Positions 12,786-25,487 of a DNA stretch of 64,000 bases are shown piece by piece. This stretch comes from Asterella californica (taxonomy: Eukaryota; Streptophyta; Marchantiopsida; Marchantiales; Aytoniaceae), in contig JAYKYS010000009.1 of the NCBI GenBank assembly GCA_036924285.1, forward strand, positions 4,774,001-4,838,000. The letters run 5' to 3'. Position numbers and translations under genes: made by a program. The notes under the pieces are model-generated. The model made no database searches. It was not told the DNA's origin and saw only the letters and a program-made list of their open reading frames with translations. The stretch's first letter is position 1. Every line of letters starts with the position of its first letter.

Positions 12786-13773
12786 GTTTGCACAAACTAA
12801 TACGGTACTGTGACGATCATTTATTGCTTACTTACGGAGGTGCGGCGGCTGGAGACATCATGAGACACCCAGAAGTATGAAGCATGAAGTAACATCCTCG
12901 GGTGTATAAACACTATATACAGTATCTGTCCACCTGATTTCCCCGCCATCCGCCAAGAGATTTTATTTTCCTACAGCTTTCTATTCTGGGTCTCCTGGCA
13001 ATACCCGCCTGAAAGGAAGGACAGACTCTCTGCATCACGCATGGTTAGTACGCTCCGTCCTCAGTTCGAGAGCGTTCAGGGAACTTGTAGTGTTTCCCAC
13101 AGAATCCCTGTACGTAGTAGTTGCCGGAAGGGCGGGTAGGGGAGTCTCTGGGGTATTTTGAATCATTTTGAAAACTCCACGGTGAGGAAGCAGTGCCAAC
13201 GATGATGATCCTTTTCAGACGGGAGACATTGTGCGGAGATTCGAAGGCATTTGCTACCTTGTGGTAGACAGAGATGCAGTGGGAGGGTGGAAGACTGGAA
13301 GTATAGCAAACCCTATTGCTGCAAATCAGGACATATAATTCAGGATTCCACTGTCCTGGAATGCACTTTTCCCGGGTTTCTGGCAACGGTGTGGAACCAA
13401 GAGGCGTGTTTCACTCTGTCGATAGTTCTGTCGCGGAGAAGCTTCTGTACTTTGAGTTCCAATGAAATGTGTGAGTCCCTTTTCGTTGAAGTGCATATTT
13501 GCGTGATCCGCGGAGCGCTCTGTGTCCGATAATTTTGGACTTCATATTTTGTGTGCTAAGTTGCTAGACTATGGCTCTGCTGATTATATCGAAACTTGTC
13601 CTATGTAGGAGATGACAAAGGTCGAGTCGCATGGCTCAGGTTGCGCAATTGTATCCAGTTTTTGGAAATTTTGAGCGTCGGTCTCGCGAAATTTTGTGCT
13701 TGTCAACAACGTTGGCGGGGTTTTAGAAACTACAACCTTTTGGAAGGTTTTGTGAAGAGCTTTCAAGGGGAAA
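12786..13773 (+). promoter_or_regulatory. Upstream region of the ISWI gene
   Basis: This stretch precedes the ISWI start codon and should contain its promoter and 5' untranslated region. I see no open frame with family similarity and no unmistakable TATA box. The chosen ATG at 13,774 has a good context (A at -3, G at +4). Confidence 0.45.
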
Positions 13774-16700
13774 ATGGCTCCACGGCGTCCTGTGTCGGAT
13801 TCTGATGAGGAGGATGAGCAGATGTCTGATGAGCAAGAGGCGGGCCGAGGAGAAGCTGACGAGGAAATGGAGGAGGAAGGAGAAGGAGAGGGCGAAGAGG
13901 AAGAGGATGATGACCAAGATCAGCAGGAAGGAGAAGAACAAGATGAAGGGGATGAACAAGATGTAGGCGAACAGGAAGGAGAAGGAGAGGAACAGGAAGG
14001 TGACGAGCAGGAAGGAGATGAAGAAGACCCGGAGGAAGAAATGGCAGCCGTTGAAGAAGCTGCCGCACCAGAAGAGGTAGAAATTGAGGCGGCCGTTGCC
14101 TCTCCTTCCACACCACAGGAGCAGGAAGAAAACGATGCGGAAGAAGATTCCGAAGACGCCGAAACCGATGATGATGTGCGCAGAACAATCCTTCACCTTT
14201 TGCCTTCTTGGTTGGGGTCGTCTACTGTTACTTTTCTATTCCAGGATGCTGATTATACTTGGATAGTACTGAATTGGAGATTTAAGTGTTGGTTGATGCT
14301 GTTACGTTCCCTCGCTCAACGATTGCAACTCCTCGATGAGTACGGAGTCAAGTTATGATTGCGAGAACGGTTGGTTTTAGGGTTGCTTTGACTTCTACGG
14401 TGCAAAGTGGAGAGGGCACTAAGGGTCATGTTTAAGTTAAAACTCTATGGGTGTAAACGGCTGCAGCTGAGTCACCCACTCAAGGGTGCAGGCTCAGCTG
14501 GGACCTTCAAGGGTATCGCTGGACTGATTTTTACCGAGAGTTTCAGGTCCACTCTCTTCAGTAGTCCCGAAAAGGGAATTCAGGCCAGATTCGGTTTTTT
14601 GCCCATAGTAACTTCAGCGAGAAAGGGACGTAGACGTTACGGATCGTAGGCATGGTCCTTATAATTCGTAGTAGCCGTCCTCCTATTCAGTTTCCGACCC
14701 GTGCAGTGGTCAGGATGAAGTCTAGTCAGTCCCTTGTAGTGCTAACATGGCTGGGACGAGAATATAGTCACACGGCATCCACTCTAACGAATTCAGTTCT
14801 GTTGATGGACATAGAACTCTAGAAGCGCCTTAAGTATAAGCAACCGATAGACTGAGGTAAACTGTCCACCGTTATCTAGCCCGTCCGGCCCTCTGGATTG
14901 CAGTATGCAGCTTGAGTGTATTCCAGCAGTTTCTACTCAGATGGCATTTGTTTGCATCATCGGTCTGCTCTTACAGCCTCCTTCTCATTTCCTTCACTCA
15001 TCGCGAATTGAGGGCAAACCACTTAGATTGTTCGTACAGACGATCCATAAGAATTGACCGGTTGGTCAACACCCTTGACGAAATGTTTACTCTTGCAGAG
15101 CTTGAGGTCACCCTCCAAACAAGACATTGCCCGTCGGGAGAAGCAGAGATTGCGGGAGTTGAAGAAACGGAAGAGGGACGAGCTTGACAAGTTCTTGAAC
15201 CAGCAAAACGCGATGGTGGATGCTGATATGGTTGACTTCCCTCTCCTGACTACGATCAGTTTTGTGTGAATATATGAGATGGGTAGAGGATTGAGCAGGC
15301 AATTGATCCTGTTCTCTGTTAGTGGTGTTGGCCTGTAGGAACAGCCTTTGGATTGGATTTGATATATCTTTCAGCATTGTTTCTGACTTCCATCGTCCCA
15401 ATGTTCTTGTCCGTGCCTCCAGAACAGCAAAGCGAGGGGAAGGTTGAAGTTTCTTTTGCAGCAAACGGAGATTTTTGCGCACTTTGCACAGGGTCCCTCA
15501 GGAACCCCTGGTGGACCGAGTAAGAAAGGGAAGGGCAGGTGAGTGATATATCTGAGGGACTTCAGCCTGATGTAGAAATTATTGTAGAATCTAAGCATTA
15601 TATTTCCCGAAGCGTGAGCGATGTTCTACAAGGAGTGGTACGATATATAAGGTGCTATTCAGAGGGGCTAGCAATGAGTTCTCAGAGATTTCAGAGAGTA
15701 TACCGTGCTTACTTGAACACTTTCTTCACGCACGGTAAGGAACATGCATTGCCTTGTAGTGCATTGGGACGCTGCAGTAAATGGTAAGGTGTTAAGCGGA
15801 CCAGCTTGCTCTTAATCAACTCAATCAGAGGCGCCAACCTTTTTGTAGAAGTGACTGCTGCATCGATGCCCAAAGTCCTAATTGCGCTGGTTGCAGGGGG
15901 CGGCATAGTTCCAAGTTAACTGAAGAAGAGGAGGATGAGGAATATTTGAAAGAAGAGGAAGATGCCCTCGGTGGAACTGGTGGGACAAGGTTACTTGCGC
16001 AGCCTACTAGTAAGTAGTTCTTCCATTGGAACCATCGGATTAGGAATTGCGGACAGTGTTGCAGCGGATTTTATAGTCATGATTGTAGGAAGGTTCTTTT
16101 CACTGCGTTGCTGACGCAGTTGCAAGCACATCTGCGAATGGTCTTTCGGCGCGAGGTCCACTGAAGATTTGATGCTAAGATATTGAGTCTTCACTTGGTT
16201 TTAGGCATTGTGGGGAAGATGAGAGATTACCAGCTTGCGGGGTTGAACTGGCTGATTCGCTTATACGAAAACGGCATTAACGGAATTCTTGCAGATGAAA
16301 TGGTGTGTATGTCTCTCATACTCTTCTTCATTTCACATTCTAAATTCCGCAGAATATTTCGCATAGGACATAACTTTTACCTGTTGTAGTACTTATTGTG
16401 GACATTTGACTGCCAGGGTTTGGGGAAGACCCTGCAAACAATATCGCTTCTCGCATACCTGAACGAGTTCAAAGGCATTTCAGGTCCACACATGGTTGTG
16501 GCACCGAAGTCAACATTGAGTAATTGGATGAATGAAATTCGGAGATTTTGTCCTATTCTTCGAGCCATGAAGTTCCACGGTAACCAGGAAGAGCGGGTAA
16601 AATGACGTGTCCCCTTCCCTGTGACTTCAGCTTTGAGTTTGGAAAGATCTTAAAGCCAAAGCGTCGTTGTTGGTCGGTGTTTAGTAATCGCTTGATAATC

Positions 16701-19700
16701 TATGAGTACCGTACTTGTGAACCATCTTTCAGGCTGGTCATATTCTGTGCGCTGCCTAAGGGAGACTGTGCCCTCGGTATGATAATGAAGGGTGGTGTAG
16801 ATACATTCCTGTTGCTTCACAACTGCTGTGTGTTGGATTTTACAGTATTCAGGGTGCAATGAGTCGTCGACTCCCGATGTGAACGGTGAAAGTGATACTG
16901 ATAATATCCGTGATTTGCGTGCCGAATCCTTGTGCAGGCTCATCAACGTGACAATTTGCTTGTTGCCGGGAAGTTTGACATTTGCGTTACGAGTTTTGAG
17001 ATGGCTATCAAAGAGAGAACAGCTCTTAGGAAGTTCAGCTGGCGGTATATCATCATTGATGAAGCTCACCGCATCAAGAATGAGAATTCCATCTTGGCCA
17101 AAACCATGAGGATTTTTAACACAAATTACCGATTGCTGATCACAGGAACTCCTCTTCAGGTGACGACTTTATTCTCTTCGCAATCTCCGAACGCGAGTAG
17201 TTAGATGTTATTGGAGGAGTAGGCTCCCAACATTAACGCAGTACGTGCCGTGCTTCTGCTAAGCACAATCAAGAGACTATCCAGATTTACCGATAAGTCG
17301 TGTATATCTGGTTGCTTTCTGAAAGTCTTCCGGTGATTGACAGAGACTACCTAGTAAACGTCTAGTTCAGTTGTCCCCCAGTAGAACTTGCTGCTCCCTA
17401 GTAAGCTACCCCGCCTGCTGATGGACCTTGACTACAGCCAACTCTTACAGTAGGTCTCCAGTGGGCTGCGTATTGCGGAAGGACAGGGCCAGTCATCGAA
17501 CGGGAATGCGTTTGGGCACGATGGACGTTTACGCTTAGCTTGGTTGGTACAGATTTGGGATTTGTTAGAGATTGGGTTGATTACAGCTTGATGGACTCGT
17601 CCCCTTTGTGTGTGCAGAATAATTTGCATGAACTCTGGGCTCTACTTAATTTCTTGCTTCCAGAGATATTCAGCTCCGCGGAAGCCTTTGATGAATGGTT
17701 TCAGATTTCGGGTGAAAACGACCAACAGGAGGTTGTTCAGCAATTGCACAAGGTACTGCTTCAATAAGTGAGAGATCCACCACTCTCTGTTGCTTAGTCA
17801 GCCTGGTGTACATCTGGACCTCCGCCTCACATACTGGACAGGTATACTGCACTGGCTGTGTTCTTTAGTGGGAATAATAGATCTTTGTCGTATTCAACTT
17901 TCCTATCTCTGTTTGTGTAGGTGCTACGACCATTTCTCTTGCGTCGACTCAAGTCGGATGTTGAAAGGGGTTTACCTCCAAAAAAGGAGACAATTCTGAA
18001 GGTTGGAATGTCGCAAATGCAAAAGCAATACTACCGTGCTCTTTTGCAAAAAGACATAGATGCCGTGAACACGGGTGGCGAGCGCAAACGTCTCCTTAAC
18101 ATAGCTATGCAGCTCCGTAAATGTTGCAACCATCCGTACCTTTTCCAAGGGGCTGAACCTGGGCCACCTTTTACGACGGGTGATCATCTAGTTGAGAATG
18201 CAGGTGTGACCTAATCTCTCGAACTGACGGGTTGTAATAAGTGCTTGACCGAGGTGGCAGGTTTCTTTTCTGGTTAAATTTCGTCCCGGCTGAGAGTCAA
18301 TGTTCAGATAACTCTCAGCCTATTGTAACGGACAGGATGTGCTCTTTTAATTGAATTTGTATATGTTAAATCACCTATTTGCAGGCAAGATGGTTTTGCT
18401 CGACAAGCTTTTACCAAAGCTGAAGGACCGTGACTCTCGAGTGCTAATATTTTCACAGGTGACTTCTTTTTAGATCTTCAGTTGAAAAGGATGGGGGATC
18501 CCTGTTATTGCTCTACGTAGAGTTCCATACTTTCCAAGTAAATTGTACTGCAAAATTTTGCTTGTGGGGCAAGAGAGTCATTCTAGCGTAGCTACACGAA
18601 ACATTTCAGCACCTTCCTCTGACCGTTCATATGTCACGTTGTGTGTCAGATGACTAGGCTTCTCGATATCCTTGAGGATTACTGTCAGTATCGGGGTTAT
18701 TTGTATTGTCGGATCGACGGTAATACGACTGGAGAAGATCGCGAGAGTGCTATAGACGCCTTTAACATAGAGAATAGCGAGAAGTTCATTTTTCTACTTT
18801 CAACCAGGGCTGGTGGACTGGGTATCAATTTGGCTACTGCTGATACAGTTATCCTGTACGACAGTGATTGGTATGTCCCTTGTACCGAACCTTGCCACGG
18901 TTACTTGAAGCTAAATGCCGAGACAAATCTTTCCAGTCAGTTCGGTGTCTTGCGTCTCACTCCATGTATGGGAAAAGGAATGCTAAGTTCCTCTTGTTTT
19001 AAAGTCTTTGGTCTTTACTCAATATATCCAGGACTGAGAGTGATATTCTGCTCCAGGAATCCGCAAGTAGACTTACAAGCTCAAGATCGAGCTCATCGTA
19101 TCGGACAGAAGAAGGAAGTACAAGTCTTCCGTTTTTGTACAGAGGTACTTCCTTTGGACTTTGCAACTTAGTAGCGTTGTGTGTGGCAAATCGTTCTATC
19201 AATTTGGCTTTCTAAGTCACCACTATGTAGTTCAGTAGAAGCGTTGGCCTGCCAGCTCCCTGATTGCGGATTTTGAGATCCTCGCAGTTCACCATCGAGG
19301 AGAAAGTTATAGAGAGAGCATACAAGAAACTTGCTTTGGATGCCCTCGTCATCCAGCAAGGCCGGCTTGCTGAGCAGAAAGGTATCACTTACCTTCACGT
19401 TGTTTGGGTTTGTATGTACCCGTTTCCTTAGGCGAATTTCAAGATTCCTTGGGGCATCCTCTGAGTTTTGATGTTCGATGGGATTTGGGTTGCAGCGGTG
19501 AATAAAGATGAGCTGCTTCAGATGGTTCGATTCGGAGCTGAGAAGGTTTTCAGCTCCAAAGACAGTACCATCACTGATGAAGACATTGACCGCATCATCG
19601 CGAAAGGAGAAGAAGCCACTGCTGAATTGGATGCAAAAATGAAGAAGTTCACTGAGGATGCTATCAAGTTCAAAATGGATGACAGTAAGCAACAGTTTTC

Positions 19701-22700
19701 GCCCCTTCGCACTTGTAAAATCAGTCCACACGTCTAAGGAACCTGTCGTGTCATTTTTATGTTCTACGGTATAATTCGATTTTATATGGTTTACGGTTGA
19801 GATTTCTTTCTCTTATTCTTGCAAACTTTTTGACGGGTGATCGGCACTGGATTCACAGCCGCAGGCCTCTATGATTTCGATGATAAGGATGATAAGGTGC
19901 GTTTCCATTAGTATTTTACGTAAAGAGGCTCTCTTCCTTGAGATTTCAAGCGCAGCATTACGATGCTAGCAGTAGTCCCTAGAAAGCTAGAAGTAACTTG
20001 AAAGAGCAGGTTTAGTGACCGTCACCTTACCGATCATGTGTTTATGTCGGACTTGCAGGATGAGAGCAAGGTGGACTTAAAAAGAATGATTGCTGAAAAC
20101 TGGATAGAACCACCCAGGCGTGAGCGCAAACGGAAGTAGATACCACAAACTTTGTACCATACTCTGGTTCACTCAACGTTGTTGCACCTTTTTAGAACAC
20201 AGATATTGTTACCCTTCTTCAACACTTTGGCAGCAATCGGTCGTTATGCATAGGATCCCAGTCTACTTGAGGCTGATGCTAGAATTTTCGGCTAGCCGTG
20301 TTTACTCGAAACGCTCTGTTGACTTGGGATCAGAATCAGCGGCCCTTACAAGAATCTTTCCAAAAAAGTAGTTGTGTTTTCAGTGGACTTTTGTGATGTC
20401 GTGTTGCATAGTCTGAAGCCCTAGCACGCTGTGAGTCCAGCAGGAACTTAGTACGATTACGATTAAGCCAGTTCAGGTGCTACTCTTATGAGCTATTCAT
20501 GTGCTATTCTTCAGTTTGGCTCACGAAAGTTCGTTTGGTGTCCTGTATACAGCTACTCAGAAACGGAGTACTTCAAGCAAGCGATGCGCGCAGGAACTGT
20601 TACAAAACCAAGGGAACCTCGAATTCCCCGAATGCCGCAATTGTATCCTAATTCCCTCCATAGCTGGAAAAGTTTTGAGTTTTTGCAGTGCTTTGCAATG
20701 ACAGGGTAACAAGTTTGAGGAAGTTATTTTGAACGTGCACATAAGAAGCAATCCACGTTCATGGGAATCAATGTAGAAGTGTTAGGAGAAAGAAAAAGCT
20801 GGATAGGCGCAGTTGTTTCTTTGGTTATTGAACGGATGTCGCTTATGTTTCTGATGGTTACACTTAACTAAGTAAAACAGGCATGACTTCCAGTTTTTCA
20901 ATAACACTCGTCTGACAGAGCTTTACGAGAAGGAAGTTAGATCTCTGCTGGTACGTTTTCTTGTGGAAAAGCACTGGCATGGATTGCTTCTATCGGACAT
21001 CGTTTCGCGTTGTCCAGGACCATGGAGATGTGTAATTGCTTTTCCCGGGTATTATGCTGCCGTATGCATTCAGTGTCCGTTAGTGCGGGTGTTATACTCG
21101 TGGTCATCCTTACTTATTCAATACCTGGGTCTTACTTGCACCCTTTCTGAATCTACGAGTGGTTTATTTGTGCGTCGTTAGCAGCAGGCCCATCAGAGGT
21201 CGGTTGGAGAGGATGTGATAGCCCTTGATGGCGGTGAGTCGACCTACAATCAATCTGTTATTTCAAGTCTTTTCAATCAGGAGCAGCCCGTATGTCCTAC
21301 TTGAACTTTGTCTAGTTACTTCGCTCTGCTGGGTATAAACTACTTCAATGCGCTTGCAGATAACGCAGTTGCCGAACAACTCACTGAGAAGGAGCAGGAG
21401 GAGAAGGATCGTCTACTAGAGGAGGTACCACGGTTCTGAAGTTCACTACTGCTATTGTTTTATTGAAAGAATAGAATGGAAGTGTGCACGGTTGTAGGTT
21501 CATAGACTCTCGTTTAGTCTATGAAGGTGTGCACATTGAATATGCACGGGATCTAGAGAGCTCTTGGTTTGTTGGAACCCCGCATGATTCCAGTACAAGT
21601 TTATGCGGTGCTCCCTTTTGAGTTATGACTGTTTATCTGCTTCATCCGAGTACGATCTCTGTTAGAGCTTTTTCCCTGTTTTACTTGCCTGCACTCATTC
21701 ACGTTCGGTACCAAACTCAGGGATTTTCGAACTGGACGCGTCGTGACTTCAACGCCTTTGTGCGAGCTTGTGAGAAATACGGACGCAATGATATCAGAAG
21801 TATAGCAAGTGAAATCGAAGGGAAGACTGAGGAAGATATTAGCAAATACTCGAAAGTCTTCTGGGAAAGATACAAGGATTTGAATGGTGATTGTTACTGG
21901 TCCCTTTCTGTTGCAGTGTGGCTTGAAGGGGGATGTCCCGAGTTTTCTGTTCTTGATGTTTCCACCGCGAGGGCAGTTATATAGAAGTCTGGACTCAACT
22001 GTGTGGATGCATGGATGTATCGTCTCGCCTGAAGAGTGTTGGATTCGGAATTAGAATTGAGACGGTTAGAGAGAGTTTATCTGCGGTCTTGTGCTCACAG
22101 TACATCGGAAGTGAGAAAACTTTGTTTTATTTCGCCACGCAGATTATGATCGAATCATCAAAAACATAGAAAGAGGCGAGGCCAGAATCTCGCGTAAGGA
22201 TGAAATAATGAAGTCCATTGGGAAGAAATTAGACCGGTACCGAAATCCGTGGCTCGAACTAAAAATCCAGTACGGACAAAACAAAGGGAAACTTTACAAC
22301 GAGGAGTGTGACCGCTTTTTGGTACGGACTCCGAGCTGAGAGTTGTTGATTATAGCTGAGCATTTGTATAGGCCCTTCTTTCGTCCTCTTCAAGATTCGA
22401 CTCATCAGTGGTTTAGCGTTGTATGTTCTCTTTCATTTAATAACGAAAATCGTGTTGAGATATTTTGTGATGCAGCTTTGTATGGTCCACAGACTTGGCT
22501 ATGGTAACTGGGATGAGTTGAAGGCAGCTTTCCGCATGTCTCCTTTGTTCAGATTCGATTGGTTTGTGAAATCTAGAACTGCCTCCGAGTTAGCCAGACG
22601 ATGTGACACTCTCATACGGCTAATTGAGCGAGAGAACCAAGAGTTGGATGAGAAGGAGCGCCAGGCACGAAAAGACCAGAAGAAGCTTGCGAAAGTAAGT

Positions 22701-24176
22701 CTCTTGGGATTTTGTGCTTGAGTGGTTAGTTTTGAGTCAGTCTCCACTCCGCGGTAACGGTTGTGAAATGTCTTAAGGTCGGGGGAACTTTTTAAGAGCT
22801 TACAGCACTACTGTGCCCATGTAATGCTCTTAAAAAGGTCCCCCGGAGGTGAGTGTCTTGGACAAGTCGTGAAAAATGAAGAAATCGAGGTTAAATCTGT
22901 TATTAAAACTTTAAGAGAGGTCGGAAGTTGTACAATGCACTTTGAAGGCTTGAAACTGGGAGATAGTAGGATATGTATCAAACTTGATACACTAAATTCG
23001 ATCTCAGATGTCCTGTTCTCTTTTTCTCGATGTAGAGTAACGCTTCACCCGCTAGACGGGCATGGTCTGTTGAGAAGGAGGGAGCCAGTGGGTCAGCCCC
23101 GAGAAAGGGCAAGCAAGCAAGCATTGAAAGCTTCATGACTGGCTCAGCGGTATGTACGCCCTTTCGTCAAATGTATCATCACGTAGATCTAGGTTTCGAG
23201 TGTGTAGTAGGGTCCCTACGGGTTTAATGGCTTCCTGTCCTTGACTCTCACCGTCTTACTTTGCCGTCTGTTTCCCGCGTGCTGCAGTTAAGAGGCTAAT
23301 TTCATGAGTCGTTGCACTCGTAAGTCTCGGCTGCTTGATACTATACCTCGTATATAATCTGCCTGTAATTTGTGGTTGTTAGGTACTTGAGTGTACCCTG
23401 CTCATTGCCTACAGCTGTGGCAGTGACCGTTGCGCAGAAGAAAATGTTTCATATTTCTGGGTTGTGGATCTCGACTTAATTGTTTTGCTCTCTTTAAGGA
23501 CTGCTTTCTGAACAAATGTGCACCTTCTCCTTCTTTCTTCCCAGTTCTTCAAAGTTATTCGATAATTCGCTCCTGGAGTTCGTCCTCTTGGTTCTGTTTT
23601 TGCACGTTACATTCTGTGTATGAAGCGTAGTTCTTGCTTCCAGCTGCTGTACTCTTTGTTTAACTCGTTTTTCTCGCAGAAAAGTGGTCCTTATGTTTTC
23701 CCCTGTCGCCCAACCTGGCTGGTCGATTATTGTTTTTCTGATTGCTTTAGAACAGTAGCTGACTATCATGTTTCTCCTTTCTTGATCCTTTCTAATTGAT
23801 AGCTAATGACACACTAGAGACCTCGGTGGATCTGCTTGCATTTCATTTCGTAAATGTCATATATATTGCACTTCCATACCTTGGGTACCATCTCTGGTAA
23901 TATGCCCTATATTACACATGCCTGTCGGGCTAACACTTCGGTCACAATATTTTTCGCTAAGACATTTCAGCAAAGGACACATTTTCCCCTGTCCGCTCTT
24001 ACTATGTACTCCACGAATTTATGTACTTCAAGGTTCATTTATTGCGTGTTACCTCTGTTTCTGCGTTTTGTTCTTGTTTCGAGCTGCCATTCTCATGGAC
24101 AAATATATACCTCGCGTATAGCAGCTGACAGTTAGCCTTGCTGGTTTTGCAGGCGAAGAAAAGGGCACGGGGTTAG
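13774..24176 (+). CDS. ISWI: ISWI-type SNF2 chromatin-remodelling ATPase (CHR11/CHR17-like), 25 exons
   Basis: This nuclear ATPase slides and spaces nucleosomes. Exons: 13774-14175, 15099-15230, 15423-15538, 15897-16009, 16205-16302, 16417-16596, 16938-17159, 17618-17752, 17921-18203, 18385-18458, 18650-18870, 19057-19144, 19288-19381, 19496-19684, 19859-19896, 20059-20135, 20553-20642, 20881-20950, 21185-21233, 21360-21424, 21721-21886, 22143-22321, 22476-22694, 23036-23149, 24153-24176. All 24 introns are GT-AG, phases match, and no stop interrupts the 1145 codons. Domains: acidic tail (1-134), SNF2 helicase with Walker A DEMGLGKT across exons 5/6 (about 285-292), DEAH (388-391) and QDRAHRIGQ (668-676), then HAND, SANT (about 915-965, exon 21) and SLIDE (exons 22-23). 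The exon model rests on my recollection of Arabidopsis CHR11; the acidic tail is longer than I remember there. Exons 15 and 19 have close alternative in-frame acceptors. Confidence 0.95.
22781..22844. repeat. Long hairpin in ISWI intron 23
   Basis: GGGGGAACTTTTTAAGAGC (22,781-22,799) is followed after 26 bases by GCTCTTAAAAAGGTCCCCC (22,826-22,844). They pair over 19 positions with one mismatch. The hairpin sits wholly inside intron 23 (22,695-23,035). It could be a tiny inverted-repeat transposon remnant or a structured intronic RNA. Confidence 0.7.
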
Positions 24177-24625
24177 GCCACTTCTCCTCCTGTTGAGCAT
24201 CTGCGGCATCAGCGAACCACCTGCTTTGTGTGCGCATTATGTATCTCATCCAGTTATGATAATTGCATCTTATCATATTCGCACGTGGGTGAGTGGTGAC
24301 TCTCCGGAGTCGGAACTTAATCGGGCAAATAAATAATCCACGATACGAGGAAGGCACACTTCGAAGTCGTAAGAGTTCCTTGTACCTTAATCGAGCACAG
24401 TAGGTTGGAGATCTCTTGACGATCAAGCAGAGTCGAAATTTTCCCAAAGATGCGTAGCGACTGTAGATATTAGAACTAGCACATGGCCTCGTGGTTCATC
24501 CAAAGGCCGCGGACCTGAAGGTTTCTGATCATCGTGTACTATAAAGAGCATTATCGGCAATTCAGTCGTAAGAAACTTTTGTCACATCTGGCACTTCCCT
24601 GGACTTTCTCCTCGGTCTCCAGTCC

Positions 24626-24693
24626 GTACTTACAAGTATCATTTGCGTCTGCAAATCCTTCTTGATTTGCAGACTGAGTTAGTTTCTAAGTAC
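24626..24693. repeat. Two-tier hairpin downstream of ISWI
   Basis: The inner perfect inverted repeat is GTCTGCAAATC (24,647-24,657) and GATTTGCAGAC (24,664-24,674) with a 6-base loop. An outer pair, GTACTTA (24,626-24,632) and TAAGTAC (24,687-24,693), encloses it. It lies about 450 bp after the ISWI stop codon and could be a 3' end structure or a foldback relic. Confidence 0.65.
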
Positions 24694-25419
24694 AGACGAT
24701 AAAATATTCTGAGCCGAGTTTAGTGTAGGTACCAGCCGACGAAGTATGATCCGGCCTCACCCGGTTGCTTGCGGAGTGTTCTTCCGGTTAGCAGTCTTCA
24801 TGTGAACGCCGTGTTTACGATGGGATGCGCGTTGGCAGGGACCTAAGGCTTCTAAAGTCGTCAAGGACAGAAATATGCGTTGAGCAATAACTATGGTTGG
24901 CCAAGATTATAAGAATGGCTATCCGTGGCCGAATGTTGGTAAGGAAGATTATATCGATAGTCTTTAACTGAAACGATATCAAGAGAGAAATCCTTTCATA
25001 TGTGATCAACATAAGAATGAATAGGAATCTTTATGTACAATTGAGATCAGAAAAAACTTGTCTAGATAGTCCTCCATATACCATTAAAGAACAAATACAT
25101 TACATTTAATAGAGAAATTTCATCTCCAAAAGCTGCATAGAAAAGACAAAAATCCTCAATATCGCCTCTACTACATGCTTTGGTCTCCCACCATTTACTT
25201 GGCTAGGATGAATCATATATATTGGCTAAGTCTTCCAAAGCTGGAAGATTCATTCGGAGAGCCGAATGTGAGGAAATCTTGCACAAGTCAAGAAAAAGAA
25301 CTCCTTGTCTTTTATAGTCATTCTGAAAAAGAGCATTTCAAGGTTTTATATAATCTTCAGGAAAAGTTAAGCACAAAAATATGCACTTCGTCTCTATTTG
25401 AAAAATAAGAAGTATACTT

Positions 25420-25487
25420 GGGAGAGATAAGATTTGAACCAGCAGATTTACAGTATGTCGCTTTTAACCACTCTATCACTCTCTCTA
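25420..25487 (-). pseudogene. Degenerate tRNA-Tyr(GUA)-like fragment
   Basis: On the - strand the sequence resembles a plant mitochondrial-type tRNA-Tyr: an AGAGAGTG acceptor side, AGTGGTTAAAAGCGA for the D-arm, CTGTAAA as the anticodon loop with GUA, then GGTTCAAATC as the T-arm and TCTCTCCC closing the acceptor stem. The long variable arm expected for tRNA-Tyr is missing. The anticodon stem has two mismatches and the T-stem is poor, so it should not be functional. It may be a nuclear copy of organelle DNA, but I could not recognise organelle genes on either side. Confidence 0.4.

Noticed and set aside
13723..14196. Long open frames antisense to ISWI exon 1
   Set aside because: They are mirror images of the GAR/GAN-rich acidic codons of exon 1 and have no independent support.
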